64,000 bases of DNA from Marinomonas sp. UCMA 3892 (lineage in GTDB: Bacteria; Pseudomonadota; Gammaproteobacteria; Pseudomonadales; Marinomonadaceae), in the NCBI RefSeq assembly GCF_012726345.1, contig NZ_PTXN01000001.1:555674-619673 (forward strand), written 5' to 3'. The notes below the pieces were generated by a model. It saw nothing but the letters and a program-made list of their open reading frames with translations, had not been told where the DNA came from and did no database searches. Position 1 is the first letter of the stretch, and every line of letters begins with the position of its first letter. Made by a program: the position numbers and the translations under genes. Shown piece after piece: positions 19,293-28,910 of this stretch.

Positions 19293-19407
19293 TTTTATAA
19301 AACTCCAAAAACTGAATTATTATTGTGTACCGGTTTTTTAGCCTGATTTTTTCTGGTTTTTCGCCAGATACAGACAAAGCAAAACAGGTGGTGCTATTCA
19401 TACTGTT

Positions 19408-19423
19408 TACACAATCTGTGCCA
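19408..19423 (-). promoter_or_regulatory. candidate sigma-54 promoter for dctPQM
   Basis: Minus strand TGGCACAGATTGTGTA: the -24 element TGGCAC is perfect, and the -12 element reads GTGTA against consensus TTGCA, so it is only partial. It is about 115 bases upstream of the dctP start. Supported mainly by the nearby DctBD genes. Confidence 0.35.
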
Positions 19424-19538
19424 AGTCTTTATGTTTTATTTAAGTGTTTGATTTTATTTGTAAAATTATTTTATTTGTGGTTTTTAGGCTTTATGGAAGA
19501 AGTTTAATAGGGGGGATTACACTCATAATTAAATTCTT

Positions 19539-19560
19539 AATGGGTGGTTATTCACCCATT
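19539..19560 (-). terminator. hairpin after tmcA
   Basis: AATGGGTG / CACCCATT 8-bp stem with a 6-base loop, directly after the tmcA stop codon. The T run on the minus strand is weak, so it may end transcription only partly. Confidence 0.5.
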
Positions 19561-19561
19561 T

Positions 19562-21667
19562 TCACTTAAGAGTTTGTGTTAAAAGCTTTTTGAAGGTTTG
19601 GTGCATGGCTTTCTTTCCAGATAATTGCGCTTTTAGACGGCTATGTTCGGTATTACGGCCTAAAGCGGCTTCGATTAATAGTTGGTGGGTTGGATCCTTG
19701 GGGGTTAACTGGCCTGTTAAAGCAAGAGACAGTGTCGCTTTGAGGAAAACAGGGCGAATACTGTCAAACTGACGATGATGCTCTACAAATAGCTCTATAT
19801 CCTGCAAGTCCTGCGATGACAATTTAGCCAGCACGGGAAGTTCGTTTTGTTGATAATATTTTTGACCTAGAATGAGCATAACCAAATCGGTTGATAAGTC
19901 GGTATATTGCAGCAGCAAGTTAATTAGAAACTGTTCAATAAATCGTGCTTGCCATTTGTAGGCTAGCTTAGTGGCGTGCTCCGTCGTTGGCTTCACCATC
20001 ATCAAAGAGTAGCTGCCACTTGCTTGGTCTTTGGCAGTTCCCAATCGAACAGGTACGTAACCATTCTTTAACCAAAAAGACACCACATCGGGAGTCGCTG
20101 CAAAACTGCTGCATAGAAAATCGCAACGATCATTGGCTGCGGTTTCGATATGCGTAAGTAGTTGACTCGCCAAGCCTTTATTTTGTTGGCTTTGTTCCGT
20201 TGCAATTCGGCCGATGCGCCAGTAACAGTACTGTCCGGCGTTTTCAACGCCTTCATGAGCAAGTAGAGATTGTGGTACTAAATGTCCTCTTGGTCGACGT
20301 TTCCCTTGCATGACTTCTTGGCAGAGTGAGCTTGGCAGGTTGCCTTCTTCGGTAATAATCGCAACGCTTTGGGCATTTCCTTCTGATAGATAAAGATATG
20401 TCGACACGGAAGGGTCGTCTAGCACCCAGCGCAAGTTGTCAGGCGAAGTTTGATAGTGAGCGCTTACCAATAATTGAAAAGTATCGGCGAGCAAGTTAGT
20501 GTTTTCTAGCCAATCAGCGCCAGTAAGATGACTAAAGTTTGTCGGCTTAGTCATACTTTTATTAGTACTATTAGGTGCGTCAAAGTTAGGCTCTGGATTC
20601 GCTAAAAAGAAGCAATCATTGATCCAGTTTTCCAGTGGGTCATTTCCCCCCCATCGAATTGGCAGGCTCAAAGTTAGTTGCTGCAGCGCCAATGTTTTAG
20701 AAGTTTTTTGTGATTCTAAATAGTGGCAAAAGCGAATGCCAAAGCCTTTACCAGCGCCTTCATAGCCATAGTCTGTGGTACTAAAAAGACAATGCTCAGC
20801 TTTCTGATTTAATTCTATAAGCATGGGCAAAGGAATCATGGACGCTTCATCAACAAAGAGAAAATCCCAGTGAGTCGAGTTACTTATCAGAGCATCAGGA
20901 GCGAAAAAAGGCAGAGTAGCTTTGTCTTGATCAAGCACCTGCTCAAAGCGAGATTTAAGACTCACAATAGCGTCCTGATTAGGCGCGGTGATCGCTACAC
21001 GTTTTCCTTCTTTGACTAGCTTTGCCAAACTGTCGCCCAATAAGGTGGATTTGCCTCGGCCACGTGGTGCAATTAGTACATAGGATTTGGCTAGTTCTGC
21101 AAATAAACACGACTGAGCTTCAGCTTGTTCTTGGGTTAGCTGCGCGTTAGGTTCTATTGGTTTTAAAGCCGGTAACGGGTTTACGCTGTGTTTTTTATTC
21201 TTGCCAGAGAGTAATAATTTAAAAGGTGATGTCGCGTCTTGTAATTTATCGAGCAGGTAATGTTTAAAGTGCGATGTCACTTGTTCTGGCTCATAAGGCC
21301 AAGGTAAATATCTCGACAAGTCTTGATCTGCCATTGATAACCACTCGACATCAGGCAGTGCAATGGCAAAGAGGCCATTGCCTCGAACCGTACCAGACAA
21401 AATAGCCAATGCACTGGCAGATACGCCATGAGTCAAATCCACCAAGATAGCGTCATGATTGCTGCCTAGTTCTTGTCGGACTTGTTTAAAAGAACAGGTT
21501 TTAAATTGTTTCGTTTTTAACGACGGAACGAGTAACTCGTCATACTGGCTCACATCATGAGCGGCAATTAGTGGAGTAGAGAAATTTTCACACAGACGAA
21601 GAAAGTCTGACAAAACCTCGCGAGGCGAGCCCTTTAATATAAAACAGTGGCGGTGGTTGTCAGACAT
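19562..21667 (-). CDS. tmcA: tRNA(Met) cytidine acetyltransferase TmcA
   Basis: 701 residues, slightly longer than E. coli TmcA. It makes N4-acetylcytidine at the wobble base of elongator tRNA-Met using acetyl-CoA and ATP or GTP. The order is an N-terminal fold (about 1-170), a helicase-like ATPase with Walker A APRGRGKST (about 198-206) and FVDEASMIPLPML, then a GNAT domain with the acetyl-CoA loop EQSQQNKGLASQLL (about 490-505). It lies 124 bases after prpD in the same direction, probably a separate unit. Confidence 0.92.
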   Translation of the reverse strand: MSDNHRHCFILKGSPREVLSDFLRLCENFSTPLIAAHDVSQYDELLVPSLKTKQFKTCSFKQVRQELGSNHDAILVDLTHGVSASALAILSGTVRGNGLFAIALPDVEWLSMADQDLSRYLPWPYEPEQVTSHFKHYLLDKLQDATSPFKLLLSGKNKKHSVNPLPALKPIEPNAQLTQEQAEAQSCLFAELAKSYVLIAPRGRGKSTLLGDSLAKLVKEGKRVAITAPNQDAIVSLKSRFEQVLDQDKATLPFFAPDALISNSTHWDFLFVDEASMIPLPMLIELNQKAEHCLFSTTDYGYEGAGKGFGIRFCHYLESQKTSKTLALQQLTLSLPIRWGGNDPLENWINDCFFLANPEPNFDAPNSTNKSMTKPTNFSHLTGADWLENTNLLADTFQLLVSAHYQTSPDNLRWVLDDPSVSTYLYLSEGNAQSVAIITEEGNLPSSLCQEVMQGKRRPRGHLVPQSLLAHEGVENAGQYCYWRIGRIATEQSQQNKGLASQLLTHIETAANDRCDFLCSSFAATPDVVSFWLKNGYVPVRLGTAKDQASGSYSLMMVKPTTEHATKLAYKWQARFIEQFLINLLLQYTDLSTDLVMLILGQKYYQQNELPVLAKLSSQDLQDIELFVEHHRQFDSIRPVFLKATLSLALTGQLTPKDPTHQLLIEAALGRNTEHSRLKAQLSGKKAMHQTFKKLLTQTLK

Positions 21668-21791
21668 AAAAATTAAATTTCCTAGTGATCACATTATTAG
21701 AGACCTTCGCCTCGTTTTGGCTTTGCTCGTGACATCATGCAAAGGCCTCTATCATACTGTGACCACAAGGAAGCGCCAGCGCTTGTTAAGT

Positions 21792-23291
21792 TTACGCGAT
21801 AACAAATAAGTCCATGAAGCGATTTACCGCTGTGCTTTCAAGGGCGGCTTGATCCTTACAGAGTGAAAAAATAGCTTGGCTCTGACGGTTCGGAAAACGC
21901 GTTGCCAAGTTGTTTTTAAACTTCTGCTCTAACAACGGAATGCCTTCTTCACGACGACGACGGTGTCCAACTGGATATTCCACCACTACTTCTTCAGTAC
22001 TGCTGCCATCTTTAAAGAATACCTGAATCGCATTTGCAATAGAGCGTTTATCCGCTTCTAAATATTCAGCAGTGAAGCGTTTGTCTTCGACGATTTCCAT
22101 CTTGTTACGCAGCTCATCGATGATTGGGTTAGCTGCATGAAAGTCATCTTCATAATGTTCGGCGACCAAGTTACCAAACGCCAATGGCACAGCGGTCATG
22201 TATTGCAAGCAATGGTCACGGTCGGCGGCATTCGCCAATGGGCCGGATTTGGAAATGATGCGAATGGCCGATTCATGAGTACGAATAACGATCTTGTCGA
22301 TCTCTGCCAAACGATCTTTCACCAAAGGATGTAAAGTAACAGCCGCTTCGGCCGCAGTTTGAGCATGAAACTCTGCTGGGAAAGAGATCTTGAACAAGAC
22401 GTTTTCCATCACGTACGTGCCATAACATTGTGGAAAGTCTTGCGAGAAAGAAAACTGACGCTTGTCTTCCGGTTTAATAGCTTGGTCTTTGTTGGTTTTC
22501 GAGAAGGACACATCATAAAAGCCCCATTGATCTGCCGTTAGCACACCAGGAATGCCCATTTCGCCTCGCATCGACATGTCCGCTAAGCGAACTGCACGAG
22601 AGGTCGCATCGCCGGCGGCCCAAGACTTGCGTGAGCCTGCGTTTGGCGCATGACGATAAGTACGCAGAGCAGAGCCATCGACCCAAGCTTGTGAAATTGC
22701 CGCCATAATTTGTTCTCTGTCGCCGCCCATCATCTTGGTTACCACAGCAACTGAGGCAACACGCACTAATAAAACGTGACACAAACCCACACGGTTGAAA
22801 GAGTTTTCTAGGGCAATAACGCCTTGAATTTCATGGGCCATTACCATGGCTTCTAACACTTCACGCATGGTCATCGGGCTTTCACCCTTCGATAGTCGAA
22901 CTTGTGAAAGATGATCCGCTACCGCCAAAATGCCACCTAGGTTATCGGAAGGATGTCCCCATTCTGCCGCCAACCACGTGTCGTTGTAATCCAACCAGCG
23001 AATAATACAACCAATGTCCCATGCCGCTTTTACAGGGTCGAGAGACAAAGACGTGCCCGGTACACGAGCACCATTTGGAACAACAGTACCTTGTACTATT
23101 GGGCCAAGGTGCTTGGTACATTCTGGGAAGCGTAGGGCGAGTAAGCCACAGCCCAAGGTGTCCATTAAACAGTTACGAGCAGTGTCTAGGGCCTCTTGGC
23201 TTTCTACTTTAAAGTTCAGTACATAATCCGCGATGTCTTGAATGACTTGGTCGTAATCCGGGCGGTTGTTTAAATCTACGTTGTTGCTCAT
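21792..23291 (-). CDS. prpD: 2-methylcitrate dehydratase PrpD
   Basis: 499 residues, MmgE/PrpD family. It turns 2-methylcitrate into 2-methyl-cis-aconitate in propionate breakdown. Long stretches match E. coli PrpD from memory: [34 protein letters not shown] (about 78-97), [13 protein letters not shown] and [20 protein letters not shown] (about 210-229). The cofactor-free PrpD route is used here, since no acnD or prpF is present. Third gene of prpBCD, 40 bases after prpC. Confidence 0.95.
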   Translation of the reverse strand: MSNNVDLNNRPDYDQVIQDIADYVLNFKVESQEALDTARNCLMDTLGCGLLALRFPECTKHLGPIVQGTVVPNGARVPGTSLSLDPVKAAWDIGCIIRWLDYNDTWLAAEWGHPSDNLGGILAVADHLSQVRLSKGESPMTMREVLEAMVMAHEIQGVIALENSFNRVGLCHVLLVRVASVAVVTKMMGGDREQIMAAISQAWVDGSALRTYRHAPNAGSRKSWAAGDATSRAVRLADMSMRGEMGIPGVLTADQWGFYDVSFSKTNKDQAIKPEDKRQFSFSQDFPQCYGTYVMENVLFKISFPAEFHAQTAAEAAVTLHPLVKDRLAEIDKIVIRTHESAIRIISKSGPLANAADRDHCLQYMTAVPLAFGNLVAEHYEDDFHAANPIIDELRNKMEIVEDKRFTAEYLEADKRSIANAIQVFFKDGSSTEEVVVEYPVGHRRRREEGIPLLEQKFKNNLATRFPNRQSQAIFSLCKDQAALESTAVNRFMDLFVIA

Positions 23292-23331
23292 TTCTTTTCC
23301 TTAATCGTTAAATTTTAATGCTGATGTTGGG

Positions 23332-24471
23332 TTAATGACGGTCGTCAATATCAACCCATTCAGAATGATCTGGTCCAATATAATCGGCGCTTGGTCGAAT
23401 AATGCGATTGTTCGACCGTTGTTCCATGACGTGAGCAGCCCAGCCAGTGACACGAGAGCAAACGAAAATTGGCGTAAATAATTTGGTTGGAATCCCCATA
23501 AAACGATAAGCGCTGGCGTGGAAAAAATCCGCGTTGCAGAAGAGTTTTTTCTCGCGCCACATCACGGCTTCGCAACGTTCTGAGACCGTATATAAATGAT
23601 CGTCGCCAACGTCTTCGCTGAGTTTTTTTGCCCATTTTTTGATGATGTCATTGCGTGGATCGCGTTCACTGTAAATAGCGTGACCAAAGCCCATGACTTT
23701 TTCTTTATTGGCAAGTTTTTGCATCAACGCCGCTTCGGCTTCGTCAGGGGTTTTCCATGGTTCTATCATGTCCATCGCAGCTTCATTTGCGCCACCATGA
23801 AGTGGGCCACGTAAGCTGCCGATACCGCCAGTAACGCATGAATACATGTCTGACAAGGTGGAAGCACAAACACGAGCGGTAAAGGTTGAAGCGTTGAATT
23901 CGTGCTCAGCATACAAGATCAAAGACGCGTTCATCACTTGTGTATGAAGAGCGCTTGGTTCTTTGTCATGCAGCATGGTGAGAAAATGACCAGCCAAAGA
24001 AGGTACGTTGGCATTATGAGTATTAACACGTACGCCATCGTGGGTGAAACGATACCAATAAACGACCATCGCAGGCAGCGTTGCGACCAATCGATCAGCG
24101 GTATGTAAGGCTAGCGATGGTTGCTTTTCAAAAGCGAGTTCTGGTTCAAGATTGCCTAAAAAAGAACAACCGGTGCGCATCACATCCATTGGATGAGCGC
24201 TTTCTGGGATAAGTTCCAAGACGGCTTTTAGCTCTTCAGGCAAGCTGCGTAAACTCATCAGTCTTTGTTCGTAGTCGTGTAACTGAGTACGGTTAGGTAA
24301 CTTTCCGTACAGCAGGAGATAAGCGACTTCTTCAAAGCTCGCTTTGTCCGCTAAGACATCAATGTCGTAGCCGCGATAGGTTAATCCGGAGGCCGCTTTG
24401 CCAACGGTACAGAGTGCTGTTTCGCCTGCACTTTGGCCGCGTAGGCCTGCGCCAGAAAGTACTTTAGCCAT
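23332..24471 (-). CDS. prpC: 2-methylcitrate synthase
   Basis: 379 residues, the length of the citrate-synthase-like PrpC. It condenses propionyl-CoA with oxaloacetate. Active-site regions visible are GPLHGGANEAAMDM (about 222-235), GFGHAIYSERDPRNDII (about 257-273) and, near the C terminus, RVTGWAAHVMEQR. The N-terminal GLRGQSAGETALCTVG is typical of PrpC rather than of TCA citrate synthase. Second gene of prpBCD. Confidence 0.94.
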   Translation of the reverse strand: MAKVLSGAGLRGQSAGETALCTVGKAASGLTYRGYDIDVLADKASFEEVAYLLLYGKLPNRTQLHDYEQRLMSLRSLPEELKAVLELIPESAHPMDVMRTGCSFLGNLEPELAFEKQPSLALHTADRLVATLPAMVVYWYRFTHDGVRVNTHNANVPSLAGHFLTMLHDKEPSALHTQVMNASLILYAEHEFNASTFTARVCASTLSDMYSCVTGGIGSLRGPLHGGANEAAMDMIEPWKTPDEAEAALMQKLANKEKVMGFGHAIYSERDPRNDIIKKWAKKLSEDVGDDHLYTVSERCEAVMWREKKLFCNADFFHASAYRFMGIPTKLFTPIFVCSRVTGWAAHVMEQRSNNRIIRPSADYIGPDHSEWVDIDDRH

Positions 24472-24564
24472 TTTCTTACCTCATATTTTTATTTGTCTTG
24501 AGATTCGTTGAAAATATTTAAACGCTTTACCTGTTGTTATCTTAAGTTCTTATTTCTTATGCTC

Positions 24565-25443
24565 TTATTTCTTAGAGAAGAGCGCGTCTAATTTGTCTTC
24601 ATATTCATGGTAGTTGAGAAATTCATAAAGCTCATTACGAGTTTGCATACTGTCGACTACGTTGCGCTGGTGGCCGTCGTTCAATAAATGCTGATATACG
24701 TTTAGTGCGGCTTTGTTCATTGCGCGAAACGCACTCAGTGGATAGAGCACCAAATCCACGCCAGCGCTGGCCAATTCTTCTTTACTGAATAAAGGTGTAG
24801 CGCCAAATTCGGTGATGTTTGCTAAAACCGGCACCTTCACGGCAGCAACAAATTCTTTGTATTGATCCAAAGTGATCATGGCTTCTGGGAAGATCATATC
24901 CGCGCCAGCTTCGACACAAGCAATGGCTCGCTCGATGGCCGATTCCATGCCTTCCACAGCCAGAGCATCGGTGCGGGCCATGATGACAAAGTTGTCATCG
25001 ACACGAGCGTCGACGCAGGCTTTCACGCGATCGACCATTTCGTCTTGACTGACAATGGCTTTATTCGGGCGATGTCCGCAGCGTTTTTGTTGTACTTGGT
25101 CTTCAATATGCACTGCCGCCGCGCCAGCTTTTTCCATTTGCTGAATGGTTCGAGTGATATTAAATGCGCCACCAAAGCCGGTATCGATATCGACTAGTAA
25201 TGGCAAATTCGAAGCGGAAGTAATACGCCGCACGTCTTCTAATACATCGTGTAAATCTGTCATGCCAAGGTCTGGCAAACCATAGGAGGCATTAGCAACA
25301 CCGCCGCCAGATAAGTAAATGGCATGATGACCTGTTTGCTCTGCCATCATGGCGCAATAAGCGTTCACGGCGCCAACAACCTGTAATGGGGATTGGGTTG
25401 CGACGGCTTGTCTAAAACGGGCGCCTGCTGAAAGTATTGTCAT
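24565..25443 (-). CDS. prpB: 2-methylisocitrate lyase
   Basis: 292 residues, isocitrate lyase/PEP mutase superfamily. It splits 2-methylisocitrate to pyruvate and succinate. The catalytic-cysteine motif KRCGHRPNK (about residues 121-129), VDIDTGFGG (about 83-91) and [12 protein letters not shown] (about 154-165) are intact. First enzyme gene of the cluster, 28 bases after the GntR regulator gene, so probably co-transcribed with it. Confidence 0.95.
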   Translation of the reverse strand: MTILSAGARFRQAVATQSPLQVVGAVNAYCAMMAEQTGHHAIYLSGGGVANASYGLPDLGMTDLHDVLEDVRRITSASNLPLLVDIDTGFGGAFNITRTIQQMEKAGAAAVHIEDQVQQKRCGHRPNKAIVSQDEMVDRVKACVDARVDDNFVIMARTDALAVEGMESAIERAIACVEAGADMIFPEAMITLDQYKEFVAAVKVPVLANITEFGATPLFSKEELASAGVDLVLYPLSAFRAMNKAALNVYQHLLNDGHQRNVVDSMQTRNELYEFLNYHEYEDKLDALFSKK

Positions 25444-25471
25444 TATTTTCCTCTCTTTAGAACGATTTTAA

Positions 25472-26161
25472 TTAAGTACGGGAAGCGACAGAGGAATGCT
25501 CCATCGCTTGCTTTAATAGCTGGCTGGCGCGGCTGATATGGCGGCGCATGAGTAGTTCTGCTAGATCACCTTCGTGATTTGCAATCGCATCGAGAATGGC
25601 TTTGTGTTCACGTAATGCTTGGCGTGGATCGCTGCGTTGATCCGCCGTGTGACGTCGATACATGCGAATTACCGCGTACAATTCTTCTGTTAATAAACGA
25701 ATAAGCTTGGCGTTGCCGCTGGCGTGAATGATACGTAAGTGAAAATCGTCATTCCCGCCTTGTTGTACGTAGTGTTCATCTTGGTTGGCATCTAGGTGCG
25801 CTTGATGTTTATCGAGTAGTGAATACAAACTGTTTATTTCGTCCGCTGGCATAGTGGAGGCAGCTAATCGAGCTGCCATGCCTTCTAAGGCCTCACGCAT
25901 AGTGAAGGTGTCGAGCATATCTTGTGTGTTTAGTTGGATAACACGAGCGCCAACATTAGCGGTGCGCGTAACCAGACCAAGCCCTTCTAATTTAACGATA
26001 GCTTCCCTTAATGGCCCACGAGAGACGCCATATTGCTTGGCAAGTTCTGGCTCTGAAATCTTGCTGCCTTGGGGAATATGACCCTGCACAATAGCGTTGG
26101 TGAGCTGCTGGGCGATGTCTTCAGACAGTGTCGCGGATTTGATCGAAATAAGGTTGTTCAT
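25472..26161 (-). CDS. GntR/FCD-family regulator of the methylcitrate genes
   Basis: 229 residues from the ATG at 26161; a longer frame to 26227 would need a TTG and adds residues unlike the family, so I reject it. The winged HTH covers about residues 8-75 (EPELAKQYGVSRGPLREAIV). The FCD ligand-binding domain follows with DDFHLRIIHASGN, whose D and H residues usually hold a metal. It is the local regulator of prpBCD by position. Palindromes of the ATTGTCGACAAT type lie just upstream and fit autoregulation. Confidence 0.88.
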   Translation of the reverse strand: MNNLISIKSATLSEDIAQQLTNAIVQGHIPQGSKISEPELAKQYGVSRGPLREAIVKLEGLGLVTRTANVGARVIQLNTQDMLDTFTMREALEGMAARLAASTMPADEINSLYSLLDKHQAHLDANQDEHYVQQGGNDDFHLRIIHASGNAKLIRLLTEELYAVIRMYRRHTADQRSDPRQALREHKAILDAIANHEGDLAELLMRRHISRASQLLKQAMEHSSVASRT

Positions 26162-26179
26162 AAATGGACAAAAAGCTTT

Positions 26180-26191
26180 ATTGTTGACAAT
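26180..26191. promoter_or_regulatory. candidate operator 1 of the prp regulator
   Basis: ATTGTTGACAAT, one base from a perfect palindrome, 18 bases upstream of the regulator start codon. Confidence 0.55.
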
Positions 26192-26232
26192 GTGACTAGT
26201 TATAGTCGTATTTTTTCGATTTATCAAGTTAG

Positions 26233-26244
26233 ATTGTCGACAAT
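26233..26244. promoter_or_regulatory. candidate operator 2 of the prp regulator
   Basis: ATTGTCGACAAT, a perfect 12-base palindrome, 53 bases (five helical turns) from operator 1. The even spacing supports paired binding of a GntR dimer. Confidence 0.6.
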
Positions 26245-26417
26245 TTATTGGTTCCTATCTTATCCTTTAGTCGTACGTGTGAGCGTGATAGAGGAGAGAT
26301 AAGCTACTAACATTGTGTTTATTAAGTGATTTTTGGGCTTTATTGATTAGAAACGCTTGGTTGAATATCAAAAGCTGATAAAGTCGGGAGAATCATTTGA
26401 ATATTGTTATGATCAAA

Positions 26418-26429
26418 TGTGTCGACAAT
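26418..26429. promoter_or_regulatory. possible third prp-type operator upstream of DUF5062 gene
   Basis: TGTGTCGACAAT matches the same palindrome at 10 of 12 positions, about 60 bases before the DUF5062 start. Weaker than the other two. Confidence 0.3.
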
Positions 26430-26489
26430 CGCTTTGCTAGGCTTGTTCGCTTGGCGGTTTGTTTGATTACCCAACAAGTAGGGGAAACT

Positions 26490-26750
26490 ATGAAAAAAAT
26501 TAAAAATGAAGCGGCCCTAAGTAAAAAAGCCATTCAAGTTGGCGAGAACTATGCCCTTAAACGAGGTTATGCAGGTTTTTCTTCAACCATGTCTGCTAAT
26601 AAAAAAACCGAGGCAATTTATCGTTTATTAGTGCTTGATAAGTTGGTAGTGGGTTTGCCTGCGGACAAAGAAGACTTGCCAAGTATGAAGCACAAACTGG
26701 CGTTGTGGATTCAGAAGCTATTACCTAAAGATGATCCACTGCTTAAATAA
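26490..26750 (+). CDS. DUF5062 family protein
   Basis: 86 residues from the ATG at 26490, which has GGGGAA upstream; the frame stays open further 5' but that part looks non-coding. The sequence (MKKIKNEAALSKKAIQVGEN, then YALKRGYAGFSSTMSANKK) resembles a small conserved family in Vibrio, Shewanella and relatives that I recall as DUF5062. It is basic and helical, with no signal peptide. Function unknown. Convergent with the Lrp gene, 19 bases apart. Confidence 0.7.
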   Translation: MKKIKNEAALSKKAIQVGENYALKRGYAGFSSTMSANKKTEAIYRLLVLDKLVVGLPADKEDLPSMKHKLALWIQKLLPKDDPLLK

Positions 26751-26769
26751 GCAGTGGCTGGATTAATAA

Positions 26770-27246
26770 TTAAAAGTCCAGCGGAAGAGTGGTGATATTT
26801 TTTACTTCACGCATGGTGAAGTGACTTTGCGCTTCTTGTATGTGTGGCAGTTGCAATAACTGGCTACGCAAGAAGTGCTCATAGCTTTCAATGCTGTTGG
26901 AAACCACTCTTAAGCTGTAATCCATTGCACCAGAAATCGTCCAACACTCGACCACTTCGGGATAGTCGACAATCGCTTGCTCGAACTCATCCAGCATTTT
27001 TCGGCCATGGGAAGAGAGTTTGATATTGACCAAGACGACGATGCCCAATCCCAATTTGTTTCTGTCTAAAATTGCTTGCGTCGAACGAATATAACCATCT
27101 TGTTCTAGGCGATTAATACGTCGCCAGCAGGGCGATTGTGACAAGCCGATCTTATCCGCTACTTGAGTTGCACTCAGGCTGCCATCGTGTTGCAGCAAAT
27201 TAAGAATCTTACGATCGGTTGAGTCTAACTGTTCCATGTGATCCAT
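26770..27246 (-). CDS. Lrp/AsnC family transcriptional regulator
   Basis: 158 residues, the usual Lrp size. The HTH is at about 20-60 (SATQVADKIGLSQSPCWRRI), followed by the RAM ligand/oligomer domain (about 75-150; DYPEVVECWTISGAMDYSLR). The start may be the ATG at 27246 or the one three codons later at 27237. Divergent from the DUF1826 gene with about 130 bases between. Target unknown; many such proteins act on a neighbouring amino-acid gene. Confidence 0.9.
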   Translation of the reverse strand: MDHMEQLDSTDRKILNLLQHDGSLSATQVADKIGLSQSPCWRRINRLEQDGYIRSTQAILDRNKLGLGIVVLVNIKLSSHGRKMLDEFEQAIVDYPEVVECWTISGAMDYSLRVVSNSIESYEHFLRSQLLQLPHIQEAQSHFTMREVKNITTLPLDF

Positions 27247-27375
27247 CTCTTAAAAGTCGAGATTAACATAATGGATTCGCCTACTTCATTTCAATACTTT
27301 ATTTATAAAATGTTATAACGTAACATATTTGTTTTTGATGTTATTAGTCTGTCTGCATTTTTAGAGGAAGTTATC

Positions 27376-28110
27376 TTGAAGGTGAATCTTAGTTTACAAA
27401 AAATGTCGCAATCGGTTGATTTAACGAATATTGATCTCAACTTCGTTGATACAGAACGAATGGATCAAATTAGTTTAGATAAAAATCCGCGATTAATGGG
27501 GGTGGTGAGATCCTCTCATCAAGACGTTTTTGCTGATATTTATCAAAACAACATTAGTATGGCGATTTGGCAAAGGCCGCTTGGTCTGTTGTCGCAATAT
27601 GCAGAATCTTTATTAGTATCTGCGCCGAATTTTGTTTTCAAATCTCAAGGAAATTCAGCCCAACTTAACACCACGTTAACTAAGCTTCTGCCTGAGGCTC
27701 AAAATAAAGCCTTGTTTGTGGAAGACGTGACGTTATTGGTCGACATGTTTGCGTGTTTATTTGACCTTAAAGAAGTCGGTTTGCGCCTAAATGTGCTCTC
27801 CAACGCTATGTGCCCGCGTTTTCATGTGGATAAAATTCCCTGTCGATTGGTATCAACTTATGTCGGAAGCGGTAGTGAGTGGCTACATGAGGCTCATGTG
27901 ATAAGAGATCGCTTGGGGTTAGGTGGTCATGTGGCGGATCACGATAGTGGCCTGCACGAAAAAGGGCGTATTAATGAATTAAAGGCGGGTGATGTGGCGT
28001 TAATGAAAGGTGACGAATGGCCAACGTCATTAGGCCGAGGAGTGGTTCATCGTTCGCCTTCGGCAAGCCTTGAAAATAAGCGATTGTTTTTAAGCTTGGA
28101 CATGATTTAA
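27376..28110 (+). CDS. DUF1826 family protein
   Basis: 244 residues starting with TTG at 27376, chosen because AGAGGAAG lies at proper spacing and no ATG is near. The conserved core MCPRFHVDKIPCRLVSTYVG (about 150-169) with SEWLHE after it marks the family I recall as DUF1826. The H-x-D in FHVDK and the distal HRSPSAS near the C terminus are reminiscent of Fe(II)-dependent oxygenases, but that is only a suggestion. Divergent from the Lrp gene. Confidence 0.75.
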   Translation: MKVNLSLQKMSQSVDLTNIDLNFVDTERMDQISLDKNPRLMGVVRSSHQDVFADIYQNNISMAIWQRPLGLLSQYAESLLVSAPNFVFKSQGNSAQLNTTLTKLLPEAQNKALFVEDVTLLVDMFACLFDLKEVGLRLNVLSNAMCPRFHVDKIPCRLVSTYVGSGSEWLHEAHVIRDRLGLGGHVADHDSGLHEKGRINELKAGDVALMKGDEWPTSLGRGVVHRSPSASLENKRLFLSLDMI

Positions 28111-28149
28111 CAAATCACCTACTTCTTCCTTGAGTGGTGTTTGAAAAAA

Positions 28150-28872
28150 TCACCATTCAATCGGTTGGTTATTCCAATCAAGATAAGCCGCTTTGTTATC
28201 CATGGTGACACTTCCCATGATGTATAAAAGTTGAGTCGCTACAAAGTCTGCAGTGAAGAGTTTGTCTTTCGGCACCGATCGTTGGAAAGGTTTAGAAAGT
28301 GGTGTGTCTGTAGTGCCTGGGTGAAAAGCGATGAACTTAACGTTTTTTGCTCTTCTGGCGTATTCCACGGAACTGGTTTGAATCAGCATATTCAATGCCG
28401 CTTTTGAGGCTCGATAGCTGTACCAGCCGCCGGTTTTATTATCCGAAATGCTGCCAATTCGAGCACTAAATAACGCCACTTGAGTAGCTTGTTCACCTTG
28501 TAAAATGGGTAATAGCTGGCTCAACCACAGCATGGGAATAATAGTGTTGGTGTGAAATATAGCTTCTAGCTGAGAGGCTCTGATTTCTTCTAACTTTCTT
28601 TCTGGCATCATGCTGTTGTGTAATATGCCATTGCAAATCAATACTTTGCTTATCTTTCCAGAATAGGCGGAAAGGCTTTTACAGATCTGCTGAATACTGT
28701 CTTCACTATAATCAGACTCTAGCCATTGTGTTTTTGTGGCGGTTTCAGAGTTTGGTAAGGATCGACTGACGGCAAATACGCCAAGGCAGTCTTTATCCGC
28801 TTCGAACTGTTGTATCGCTGCTTGTGCAATCGCACTACTCGCACCAATCACCAAGGCATAAAAGGATGACAT
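28150..28872 (-). CDS. SDR-family oxidoreductase, C-factor-like
   Basis: 240 residues. The nucleotide-binding region is VIGASSAIAQAAIQQF (about 8-23), a divergent form of TGxxxGxG. The active-site Y-R-A-S-K is in WYSYRASKAALNMLIQ (about 150-165). This looks like the small C-factor/CsgA-like SDR group. The ATG has GGAG seven bases upstream. Substrate unknown. It precedes the stop of a convergent gene by 40 bases and lies just downstream of the DUF393 gene. Confidence 0.82.
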   Translation of the reverse strand: MSSFYALVIGASSAIAQAAIQQFEADKDCLGVFAVSRSLPNSETATKTQWLESDYSEDSIQQICKSLSAYSGKISKVLICNGILHNSMMPERKLEEIRASQLEAIFHTNTIIPMLWLSQLLPILQGEQATQVALFSARIGSISDNKTGGWYSYRASKAALNMLIQTSSVEYARRAKNVKFIAFHPGTTDTPLSKPFQRSVPKDKLFTADFVATQLLYIMGSVTMDNKAAYLDWNNQPIEW

Positions 28873-28910
28873 ACTAAGACTCCGAGAATAGGCAAAATAA
28901 ACTAGATGGT

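Noticed and set aside
26962..26973. ATAGTCGACAAT, a further prp-like operator
   Set aside because: It lies inside the coding sequence of the Lrp gene and is probably chance.
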